The notes beneath the pieces are model-generated. The model saw only the letters and a program-made list of their open reading frames with translations. It was not told the DNA's origin and made no database searches. A stretch of DNA of 64,000 bases. Source: Tethya wilhelma. Its lineage: Eukaryota > Porifera > Demospongiae > Tethyida > Tethyidae. The stretch spans positions 186,001-250,000 of the forward strand of contig CAXIPT010000028.1 of assembly GCA_964030475.1 (NCBI GenBank), written 5' to 3'. Below are positions 20,392 to 30,100 of this stretch, piece after piece (within the stretch, counting starts at the first letter, position 1; each line of letters starts with the position of its first letter). The position numbers and the translations under genes were made by a program.

Positions 20392-22034
20392 TAGCGATAT
20401 CAAATTGCTATTTAAAATACCCTCTTGCAATAAAAATTATATACTTTCATCAGTTAAAGCAAAAGTCATTCACTCCAATTCACACGATAATACAGTCTTT
20501 GGCGATTCTAATGAGTCTTGTTTGACGAAAATCCACCAAGGGGTTATGGAGATAATCCATGTTAAAAATTTAACCCCGTATTTCCCGCATAGCCTTACGT
20601 TGATTTTGGTGCGTGCAGAATTTTTTGAAAATTTCAATGTAGAGCGTGGCACCGTGCTAACTGTTACTGCTGTAGAGAAATAAGAGAAGTAGCAAAGGTA
20701 AGTACGTTTCATCCCTGCTAATTTTGAGGTGCTGATTCCGAATCTGCTGCTATTTTTTGGTCAAAACTTAATTTTACCGATGTTTATGTTAGTTTTTGTG
20801 GATCCGGAATGTATACAACCAAGTTTCATGTAGAATCGGAATCTGGACCTTTAGATTGTACAGTTAAGGACTGGACGTCTTTTAATATCGTACGGAATGG
20901 CCCGGACACCGTAATATGCAATTTGTTGTGTTTTCTCTAGGCTTCAACTCTCAGAGCCAAGCAAACTGAATAAGACAACTGATAAGTAAGTAGAATGATG
21001 CTGTTGCTAGTGACACTGTTACTATACACGTTTTCTAATAGTTGCCCAGTATAACTAGCTAGTCATGCTGTGTGCAATTTTGCTACAGGATATGGCCGCA
21101 AGTACTGTTTACCCTGGGACTTATTGTCAGAAGATTGGGCTGTCAATTGATAAATTCGATGAATGTGCCAGCACAAGCCCCACAAGTTCATTTCCAGTTG
21201 TATCAAACATAACAAAAGGAGCTGTCTATGAGCTTGATATGCTTAGGCGAGAACGCAGTTTGTCATGGATCCAGTTTTATGATCGGATGAAAGTACTTTG
21301 TGATGCAACATTCACAGTAACATTTAATTCTTTTAAAGTGATCTGTGGTCGAACACAAAAGAAAAGAGCAGAACTGATTCGCAATAAATATCATAAAGAA
21401 CTGGAAGAGTTTTTAATGCAGCAGTTTTGTACTTGTAGATCTAGGCCCAAAGATTCTTATAGTACCACAGTTAAAGGCTCAGATCTCTCTGAAATACAGA
21501 GAGCACTAGAAAAGGAACAAATAAAAACCGAACAGTTAAGTCTTAAGTTAAGTACTCTTGGCATAAAAATTGACAACAGTGCTATTGATAATGCTGAACT
21601 TTCCCAAAAATTAGATACTTTAGAAAGTAAATTTGCTACTAAACTGGATGAACTACAGCACAAAATAGAGGTATTGGTGACTGAAAGTAAATGTTGCTCA
21701 TAAAGAGCATGATAGACATCAAAAGATCACTTGAACTCTCATATCAATGAGAAAGCCATTGTGTATGTGTGTTAAGTGTTCAATATGTAAAAATAACTAT
21801 GTAAGGTTTCATTGTTGTGCTTAAATCAACTACTTGAAATTGGTGCCACAGTTTGTATTGGAAAATTGTACATAAGAAAATTTAACACTGTCACCTTTAA
21901 AAATTTATAACTTGAAGTAGGAATAAGCTATGGTAGTAAGATTCGCACCAGAATGTTTCAAAAAGATTACAGATTTTTTTAAAAATATTGGTATGCTGTA
22001 GTTTTGTAATCAAAAAAATCATCTGATATCGCTA
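20392..22034. mobile_element. 1.64-kb DNA-transposon-like insertion with a 7-bp target duplication
   Basis: It interrupts the last exon of the LITAF-like pseudogene. Ends are an 11-bp perfect inverted repeat (TAGCGATATCA at 20392, TGATATCGCTA at 22024-22034). They are flanked by GATATAG direct repeats (20385-20391 and 22035-22041). The paralogous site in LITAF-like gene 2 has a single TTGATATGGTAG, giving the empty-site structure. A 9-bp duplication with 9-bp ends is an alternative reading of the same bases. Inside are spliced-looking leader segments and a roughly 203-212 residue ORF. No known transposase signature was recognised. Confidence 0.7.
21065..21703 (+). CDS. Unknown protein with coiled-coil C-terminus, inside the insertion
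   Basis: The ORF gives 212 residues from 21065. A splice acceptor (GCTACAG) just before 21090 and the ATG at 21093 suggest the protein starts MAASTVYPGTYCQKIGL, about 203 residues. An earlier leader exon near 20941-20983 (ending GATAAG before TAAGTA) is possible. Residues 30-140 form an unrecognised globular-looking region with several Cys and Trp (SLSWIQFYDRMKVLC, FCTCRSRP). Residues 150-210 are a heptad-rich coiled coil (ELSQKLDTLESKFATKLDEL) ending ESKCCS. No transposase DDE or HUH motif is seen. It may be an accessory protein of the element or a captured host gene. Confidence 0.55.
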   Translation: MLCAILLQDMAASTVYPGTYCQKIGLSIDKFDECASTSPTSSFPVVSNITKGAVYELDMLRRERSLSWIQFYDRMKVLCDATFTVTFNSFKVICGRTQKKRAELIRNKYHKELEEFLMQQFCTCRSRPKDSYSTTVKGSDLSEIQRALEKEQIKTEQLSLKLSTLGIKIDNSAIDNAELSQKLDTLESKFATKLDELQHKIEVLVTESKCCS

Positions 22035-22451
22035 GATATAGTAAATGTCTTTGGTTGCATCAATGTAAAAGGTAATTGGCACAAGGCAAATGGATCATGT
22101 ATAGAGACAGATCAGGCCTGCAATCATCCAGGTCAAAATACCACTTTTATATTAAATCTGAGTAGTGAGCTACAATAATTGAATGAAATCATACAAAAAA
22201 TGACAGTAAGTGTACTGTCACTCTTGATGACATGTGATACATCTAAGTGGCTCACCTGAGTCCTGAACTATCAGTATAGGTTACAGGGTTTTCTCCAAAC
22301 TTTATCTGTGGCATGCTAGCACTGAGGGACAACAGTTACTGTAGTAGTAATGTTTTATCTATAGCTGCACACAAGTAGAAGTCTGCATGAGCCTCGCCTA
22401 TCTAGATAATTATTATACTATCTTATATACCTGAGTTTGAGGATAAGCCAT

Positions 22452-23504
22452 TTCTTACAATGTCCGATAATTCAACCAAGATAAACTGTTAGTCTAAGGA
22501 AGAAATTATAACTCTATAATACAAGTTACGTGATTTTCTATATATTCAAGATTTTCAGTACTTGGATGCTAATGGAGTATATTACAGTGAGAAGGTTACA
22601 TACACACATAAAAGGAGAGTGTTATTTTGCTTATCATCACTGTGTTATTATTATCTCTTTTTATATAATTGTACAGCTTGTCAATGGTGGTCTTTTGCAT
22701 CAAGAGAAACTTTACTGGAACTGATTTAAACCATCATGACTGAAAGCATTGGCAATAACCGTGTCAAAATCAGACAACCTGACTATGTCAAGATCAAGGT
22801 TCATTGTTAACATATGTCATGATGTAATAATCTTCAATTATTTCTCACTGTATACTCATTGTATCACAGTTACATGTACACCCTTGATTTTTGTCATCAA
22901 GTAATTTTTCTTAGTTGTAAATTTGAAAAAAAAAACTATTTTTAAGTTAGGTAAATTTATAGTATTGTGGGGGCATTGGAAACAGTGAAATTTTTAGCAT
23001 AGCACAATTCAGCACAATTTTGGGCTTAGCACACTCAAATCGGCACGCTTTTGGGCTTAACACACTAAAATCAGCACGTGTGTAGTTGTGCTAAAACTGG
23101 AGACATTTAGATAACACATTTTGTGTGTCAATTTAGCACTCTCATTTTGTGTGTGTAGAGCTTTAGTTTGTCCTCTGTGCACGGGATGCATGTGTTGTAA
23201 ACTGTAACAGTACGGGTTCACTGAAGTCTCAATGCCACACATGCACAGTACATTTTAGTATATAATATGACACGCACTTGTCGTTTTACGCATGTGCAAA
23301 ATTATAATGTTCAGTCAGCTGGCAAGTAAACATTAATAAAAGGGAAAACTATATACTGTATACAACTTACAAGCAGCTTACAATAACAGTTACTATACAA
23401 AGACATTGTCTATGTTAATTACTATAATACCACTGGCAAACTTCAAACAGCTAAATATAGCTGCCAGATACAACACATGTACAGTTCATTATACGACTGG
23501 GTGT
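22452..23504. other. Repeat-bearing spacer in the LITAF-like array
   Basis: No gene is supported. Two imperfect direct repeats of about 31 bp occur at roughly 23009-23071 (unit CAGCACAATTTTGGGCTTAG plus CACACTCAAAT, then a diverged copy). An A-rich run sits near 22927. The short ORF at 22530 has no family signal. Confidence 0.45.
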
Positions 23505-24368
23505 TTATATGCGTTTGTACACTCCCACGACAGATCCATCATTGGGGTTAATGTGGACAACATCTTTTGTTGCGTTAATGCAAAAAGGGATTGGTACCAA
23601 GCAAATGCATCCAGTAAAAAAGCAGATAACTGCAGCAATGATCCAAGTCATCATACCAGACTTGTATTGCAGTTGAGTAGTAAACTGTAGCCAAAAAAAA
23701 AACAACAAAAAAAAATTAGATCGTATAATTTGCAATTACAAATTATACATACTTGTTGTCCTGAACTGTCAGTCATAGTCACAGGAGCATCTCGGAATTG
23801 AATCACCTGTTGTGGGGCTGGAGCAGCCACCACCACAGTTGTCTACAGATAAATATTAAAAAATATTTTTATAGCATGCACTCGTACTCATTCATTAATA
23901 GCAACATTATCGGTTCTAATAATTATAAGTTTCTATGATAAGCTAGTCTCATCCCTTGGCTCCTCCTTCCAAAAATGAGGAGGGAGAGGCCTGTGGAGAC
24001 AACAGAAACGTACGTGCATAGATATTATCCATGATACATGACATTGTACGTGCGAATGTATCAAGCAATGAATTTGATAAACAGTTTTAATTAGCAGAAT
24101 CATGGCGCCATCTAAGTCTCTGTCGTACAAACATTGTTACAATCCGTGCGCTACACTCACTCTTGTAACAGTATCATAATCTACTGTGTTCAGTAACAGC
24201 ATAAACCTCAAAACTATTTTTGATTCAGTTTTGTTTAATTCTGCAGGCTTGTATGACTGTGATATTATCATGATGATATGCATTGATGATTTGTTATCCA
24301 TGCTATACCTGTTGTGGGGGAACCTGCTGTTGTGGGGGAATCTGTTGTGGGGGAGCCTCCGCAGACAT
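23505..24368 (-). CDS. LITAF-domain-like membrane protein 3 (cysteine-less, no PPxY)
   Basis: Starts at 24368 with MSAEAPPQQIPPQQQVPPQQ, a PPQQ-repeat leader without PPxY. A middle exon near 23840-23755 encodes VVVAAPAPQQVIQFRDAPV and TMTDSSGQQ. The last exon (about 23690-23505) has TTQLQYKSGMMTWIIAAV, the membrane segment CFFTGCICLVPIPFCI, and VHINPNDGSVVGVYKRI. LITAF CxxC positions are TDSSG and NPNDG. Loss of PPxY suggests it no longer recruits NEDD4-type ligases, which is inference. The membrane-proximal PFC(I/V)(N/D)A and the KR(I/L) end match human LITAF closely. Confidence 0.8.
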
Positions 24369-24374
24369 GATTAA

Positions 24375-24682
24375 CAAAACGATCAGAGTCTAATCTTGAA
24401 GATAGAAAACTGAAAAGAATCTCAAATACTTCTTGTCGGACCTATTTGCACGAGTCACGCCCCCAAAAAAATTGGGCGTGGCAGCGACAACACGCAATAA
24501 TTAAATGCGCATGCGTATAGCCAGCTAGGTTCGAGCCGGCCACTATTCATGACACGTGATTGTGGTGGAATACGATCGAAAACGCACACATAAAAGGGTA
24601 TTGTTCACAAAAATTAGCATTCCTGACACTTCTGAATTTTGCACATATTATAGTTCAATAAAAATGCATGTTATTTTAGTGT
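24375..24682. other. Spacer between LITAF-like genes 4 and 3
   Basis: Contains a small hairpin near 24459-24482 (CACGCCCCC, spacer, GGGCGTG) and CACGTGAT near 24553. It lies upstream of gene 3 and may be its promoter. No ORF is seen. Confidence 0.35.
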
Positions 24683-25346
24683 CTAATTTAATCGTTTGTA
24701 TACACCTAATACAGATCCATCATTGGGGTTGATATGGACAACATCTTTTGTTGCATCAATGCAGAAGGGAATTGGGACCAGACAAATACATCCAGTGAAA
24801 AAGCAAATTGCTCCAGCAATAGCATATGTAAGCAATCCGCTCTTGTATTGTATTTGAGTTGTTACCTGCATATAGTAAAATATCCAAATTTAGTTGAAGT
24901 TACTCAATCATATTGATAATACAATGTATAATGAGACATTATGTAAGATGATGTTAAACTAGGTGTTCCATGCAAAGACTTGCCTGTTGTCCATTACTAT
25001 CAGTGAATATCACAGGAGTAGCTCCAAATTTTGTTGGTAGAGTTGCAGCCGGTGCTTGGGTGACAACCACTGTAGTCTGCTGTGGTGGAGGTTGCTGCAT
25101 ACAAACAAAAATAATAACCAAGATTCATGTAAAAACATAGCAAAACTGTACAATAGCTTTAAACTTCAGTCTTGTTCAGTAAATCATTTGTTATATTAAT
25201 GTTGTACATACAGGTTGGCCTACTGGTTCCATTGGGGGCTTTTCAACTGGAGGAGGTTGCTCTTCTGAAGGAAGAGGAGGGTATACTTCTGCAACCGGTG
25301 CAGGAGGATCTGTTGGTGGTGGGGCAATGGGATCAGTATCAGCCAT
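24683..25346 (-). CDS. LITAF-domain-like membrane protein 4 (cysteine-less, no PPxY)
   Basis: Starts at 25346 with MADTDPIAPPPTDPPAPVAE, an acidic proline-rich leader of about 45 residues without PPxY. A middle exon near 25095-24985 encodes QQTTVVVTQAPAATLPTKFG and TPVIFTDSNGQQ. The last exon 24866-24683 has TTQIQYKSGLLTYAIAGAIC, the segment LVPIPFCIDATKDV, and HINPNDGSVLGVYKRLN. Both zinc pairs are missing (TDSNG, NPNDG). It lies head-to-head with an unrelated plus-strand gene about 350 bp away. Confidence 0.8.
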
Positions 25347-25693
25347 GACAACTTGATTTGTGAGAATACTTCAGTCACTCTCAAAACCTGCAAATTATGA
25401 ATGAGATGCACAACTGCTCAACAGAACTAGTCTAGTAGTCAGTCCTACTAAAGTAGATTCAATGATTATAATAGTCTCAGTCTATCAACACTGCAACTTC
25501 ATAATATTCAATGCTCACCTTTTGATGAACAATAAATGGTACAATGATATTCATTAACGTGCCGCACCCATCCGCACTATTATCAATTAATTTGCGCATG
25601 CTCACGCCTGATCGAAACAAATGGCGGCAAAACGCGCCAAAACTTGCCCAGCTAGTGCGGACCACCAACTGCTCTCAGGGTGTATTTTTGGTC
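25347..25693. promoter_or_regulatory. Possible bidirectional promoter between LITAF-like gene 4 and an unknown gene
   Basis: A 347-bp spacer between two divergent start codons. The right-hand part (25555-25660) is richer in CG steps than its surroundings. No TATA box is obvious. The promoter role is inferred from layout only. Confidence 0.35.
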
Positions 25694-26203
25694 ATGGCCA
25701 AGATGGATAAAGTTGACTGGGTTGCTCTTATCGACCAGGTGTGGGACCAAGAAGACTCTGTGTTAGCAGATGAAGGCTTGGAGACATCTTTGCTATGCTG
25801 TACCCCACACAACAAACAAATGAAACTTTGCATTGAAAAGGTCAGTGCTTCAAATGCCACTTTGTGTGATGAAAAGCCACTGAAACAGACATACCCGGAA
25901 TCTAAACAAACCTCTGTCCCACCAACATGTGCTGAAGCACCTAAATGTAACAAGTCAAGCACACAAAAGTCTCAACAGATGGACATACTAACATATCTTG
26001 ACAGAGTCTACGATACCTGTACCGAGTCTAGAACCCAAGCACCCAGAACACCCCAAGTTAGCTCACCATTCAAAAATGACACTGACACTCCATTGGATAA
26101 ATCCCTTAGTGGAAGTGGTTGTAGAGCAAGAAGGCTGTTTCCTACTGACAGTGAAAATGAGTTACCCTTTGATAGAACACTGAGAAACAATGAAAAAAGG
26201 TAG
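25694..26203 (+). CDS. Hypothetical protein, single exon
   Basis: An ATG at 25694 opens MAKMDKVDWVALIDQVWDQE and runs about 169 residues to a stop at 26201-26203. Upstream in-frame ATGs (25544, 25601) precede less protein-like sequence. Residues 1-60 look folded and slightly acidic, with two Cys (LLCC). The rest is polar and Ser/Thr/Pro-rich, with T-P pairs (APRTPQVSS, DTPLDK) that resemble proline-directed kinase sites. It ends RRLFPTDSENELPFDRTLRN. I do not recognise a family. Divergent from LITAF-like gene 4. Confidence 0.5.
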   Translation: MAKMDKVDWVALIDQVWDQEDSVLADEGLETSLLCCTPHNKQMKLCIEKVSASNATLCDEKPLKQTYPESKQTSVPPTCAEAPKCNKSSTQKSQQMDILTYLDRVYDTCTESRTQAPRTPQVSSPFKNDTDTPLDKSLSGSGCRARRLFPTDSENELPFDRTLRNNEKR

Positions 26204-27180
26204 TGTGTACTTAAATTAGTGCACAGTGTTGTATTTGAGACTCGTACCTTCATGCATATATTATATTATCAGCATTACTGTGGAAGTGGTATCATATAAA
26301 TAAAAAAAGAATGAGCAGCATCGATGTACATGTATATTAATGAACATTCAAAACTAACAGCTTCAGTGGAACAAAAGAGCAGAATTAATATACAGTAAAC
26401 ATTTTAACTCGATTCAGCGTACGAGTGGTAACAAGAGAAAGTAAAAGGAAACAGAAACAAATTGCTAGTCTTCACAAGATGATGTCAGAAAGTTTGAAAA
26501 GCCCCACTGACAAAATATGCATTGTCCTAGGCCACTATAGCACACAACAATGATGGCAACAATAAAGACAATAATACAAAGCAGACACGGTCGACGTTCA
26601 AGAAAAAAAGCTAGTAGATACAAAATAATTACGAGCATTTGATCTTGAGTAACCAGTGCACATGCTGATTTGGGTACAAATAAGACTGGCAGCATCCAGT
26701 GAAGGCAATACATGGTATTGCTGAGATTTGTGATTATTAGTTCAGTCGGAGGGAAAAATAGAAATCAGAATACAAGGCGATTCTTGGGGGCTATCATGAA
26801 GGTGGATCAGTCAGTATATCTGAGGACAGGTTCAATTGAGAACAAGGTTGTCTATATTGGTGTGCATTAAATAGAAATAATGGTCTTACTTCTCCTTTCA
26901 GTCAACAAAGCCCAGAAAATGGCTCATGGTACGCTTGATGGAGTATAGCTGGGCACTCCTTTGGTCTGCAATTAGAGGCAAGTCGTCTTGCAGCTCGATC
27001 GAGTTTATATGCTGAGTGTCCACCTACGCGTATACGACTTTTGATTTCCTACTAATCAACTAAAAATTTTAACCCCTTGTGCATAATAATGATCTCTACT
27101 GTCAGCAAAAATTAATCATTAATTATCATGAGCATTACAAGGTTTAATGTATATCAAAATACTAAAATGATGATTGTCTA
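26204..27180. other. Spacer with possible minus-strand small exons
   Basis: Two minus-strand pieces may be coding, but neither could be assigned. One near 27025-26906 would encode HINSIELQDDLPLIADQRSA and end MSHFLGFVD. The other, 26713-26465, encodes a hydrophobic segment and is listed separately. They could be alternative 3' exons of SMPD4 or a small independent gene. Confidence 0.3.
26465..26713 (-). CDS. Possible small single-pass membrane ORF
   Basis: An 82-residue ORF with a strong hydrophobic run (LCIIVFIVAIIVVCYSG) preceded by ERRPC and followed by a Cys-rich tail. It could be a tail-anchor exon of a protein whose other exons were not recognised, or noncoding. There is no family match. 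Confidence 0.2.
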   Translation of the reverse strand: MYCLHWMLPVLFVPKSACALVTQDQMLVIILYLLAFFLERRPCLLCIIVFIVAIIVVCYSGLGQCIFCQWGFSNFLTSSCED

Positions 27181-30100
27181 TTACTTGATTTTGTTCGACC
27201 TGGCTTTATGTTCTTTAGTGAAGATGTAACTGAAAACACAATAGAGGAATAGAAAGCACAATAAGAGTAGCAACCCCAACCAGATTGGTAGAGAGAGCAA
27301 CCAAGCTAAGAAGCATCCCAGGCTCAGATACATGAGATTGTAGTAAGAGCCAAGCGGTCTGAGGTTGATCCTTGGACTATGAGGAGGTGGGACGAGGAGT
27401 GAGGCAGCTTCACGAGAGGAAGGAGGGAGAATGACAGAACTCACTCGCGTAGTTGGAGTGGCTGGAGGATGCAATTGGTCCCTGTCAGTGTGTGCAAATG
27501 TGAACACATATGTGATCCCTTTCACACAAGTATTTAGGTGTGTGAGTGAGCGTACAAATCAGCAGCTTACGTTTCTTGGTCAGTAACGATGGTACCAACA
27601 TACGGTGAAGGAGGTGGAGGCGCTAGTAACTGTAGAAGCAGCTTACTGGCGAGTCGATTGCTGGAACCGAGAGCAGCCAACTGAGAGGTAAACTACACAT
27701 AGGAAGCATTCAAGGTACTGCTCAAATTGTATTGACATACTTTCATACTGTGGCCATAGGTACTATATATATGTTGTAGCTGACCTTATCATTCAAGGAA
27801 GAGGATAGTTGGTACAGGGCTCTGACTAGGGTGGCATTCTCAAACGATCTGATGGGTTGAAGCAATGGGTCTCCCATGTACTCAATGTGCAGGTTGCTGC
27901 ATTTACGAAGCCCCTGTATCACCTACACACAGGCATTACTGACATAGTGAATAACTCAGGATGCAATCACACAGTGCCTGTCTCACCTGCATTTTCCCTC
28001 TAGGTGACAAACGCTGCTCTCCTTGCATGTATTCTGGAGTGATTGAAGTCAGAGGTGTGCTTGGAGGTGTGGGTCCAGAGAAAGATTGTGACATGGCCAT
28101 ATGTGGAGAGGACCTGCTCAGGACTGGACTGGCTCCTTGTGACATCATTGATTGATGAGCTGACAGTAGCTGTGGCTGCACACACATACGTACACACAGA
28201 CAAAATAAATAATACAGTTCCCTATAAATTACTGTATAACGGGTATAAAACTTGGTAAATTCACATTTTAGCTACAAAATTTTCTGATGATTTTTAATTT
28301 TAAGATAATCTACCAAATTTACCTGCTATATGGTACTATACACTTTTGCAATCCCAACTTACCTGGAACAATGCTAGAAGATTTTCCTCAATCTTGCGTA
28401 AACAGCTGACCAGCTTTTTAGGATCGGTTGTCATGGATGGTGTTGAGCTGACAGAGGAATGAACTGGGTCATCTGAGAAGAGACCCACAAATCCACTCCA
28501 AGCAGATCTCAGCCACGATCTAGGCATGAAAAAAAGAGAGAGAGTAATTGAAGTCAGTCACTAATGGTCGTGCACTTAATTCTCATAGTACCGTTTCACA
28601 GGTTGAGCTCCTACAAATGATTGATGAGTGTGAGGTGGTGTGAGGGAGAGTGTGGGAGAGGGTGGGGTGGAAGGTGTATGGGGTTGGTGGTGGTGGTGCT
28701 GCTGTTGTGTGTTCTCTGAAATCTTTTGAACATAGAACGATTCTGCTTGACGAACTTTCATCACAATCAACTGCACCTACACATACACACACAAAGGTAC
28801 AAATGCACTCACTGCAACAACTGCCAACAGCTGAAAACACAACAGTCATGTAATGCACACAACAATGTACTCACCATTTCAAGTGTGTCGGGCTCAAATA
28901 GGGAGCTGTATTGGGCCATTGCTCCCTCACATTTGACAAACACTGCCTTGATGTTGCTGGCAGCTGCTCTGGGAGAGCCCATATGTGGACTCAATGAACT
29001 GGGGTCAGGACTGAACAGCAAGTGCTCTCCACGCGCCATAAACTCTTGAAGTTTGGGCTGTGAGAAAACCTGTTTAAGAAAACCAACAAGCAGAGTGTTG
29101 AGCACACCATATAGCACAAAATATTGGCGAGAATAAAATTTGGTAGATTGTCAAAAAATTCATGATTGGCAGATTTTATTTTGGAGGTAGCACACTCTGA
29201 CAGCAATACACATATTCTGTATGTGCTCTGCAAAAATGACTGTTTCGCAGATTTAATTTTGACAGTCCTTACCAAAACCACCAATATCAAAATCTGCCAA
29301 ATTTTTGTGCTATACGGTATGCTACGTTAAATGAATGCACCTTGGAAACTCTGGATAGGAAAGTGATGTGGTTGATATTGGACACAAGATCAGCTTGAAA
29401 GCATCGACTCAGGAATAGAATCAAGAGTGTGGAGTAGAAGGGGAAGTTTTCAAAAACATACAATCTCCTGTGTGATCAAACATGCACACAATAAAAGAAA
29501 ATTTTCACAAAGGAGGAGCCTGGGAACGAGGATACACAAGAGTAAAATCCATTTGGTTTGAGAATGCCGGTAGAAAAAAATTGAATAACTTTCTAAATAT
29601 CCAACCGATTTCAAAATTTCAAGCACCATTGGAAAGCGCTCATCCTCCCCATTCTTTTGGCTGCTTTTCCAGCTTCCTACACCTTACCAGTCAAAAGGTA
29701 GCTATTTTGCCCCATGTAAAAAGTATTGCTATGAATCTCATTATTTCACTTCCGGCTGCATTCTCAAACCAGATGGACTCTATTAGTAGTACCATATAGC
29801 CCCCTCCCTCCCTCCTTATTTTTCAGGACTAGGGGCCTGGGAGAGGGAAGGGGAAAGGATGGTCTTTGCTCACCATTTATCTTGGTAGGTCATTAAGCTC
29901 TCTTTGTTCTGAGCTGAGTCCTTGTTGGGGTCAACATACCTCCAGGGTTGAATGAATGTCAGCCATAGCTCAATAATCTAAAGAGAAAGTCATAATAGGT
30001 GACAAGAGGAAACAGTACAGGATGAGAGAATGAAAAAGCTTACATTTCTAAAGCTGGCATCTAAAGATGAATACTTTATTGAGTGTTTGAGAAAATTGTA

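Larger units (their letters stand above)
20332..22451 (-). pseudogene. Broken LITAF-like gene (relative of gene 2) split by an insertion
   Basis: Remnants of every part of LITAF-like gene 2 occur in order on the minus strand: a start exon near 22451 (MAYPQTQ), a middle exon near 22350-22260 with GENPVTYTDSSG, and a last exon at about 22185-22035. That last exon continues at 20391-20332 with NPQNGSVVGVYKCLS and a stop. The last exon has in-frame stops (TAA just before YKSG, and TGA after LICLYT). Between its halves lies a 1.64-kb insertion with terminal inverted repeats. It is a dead duplicate of gene 2. Confidence 0.8.

Noticed and set aside
22530..22724. 64-codon ORF upstream of the LITAF-like pseudogene
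   Set aside because: AT-rich, hydrophobic by composition, no splice partners.
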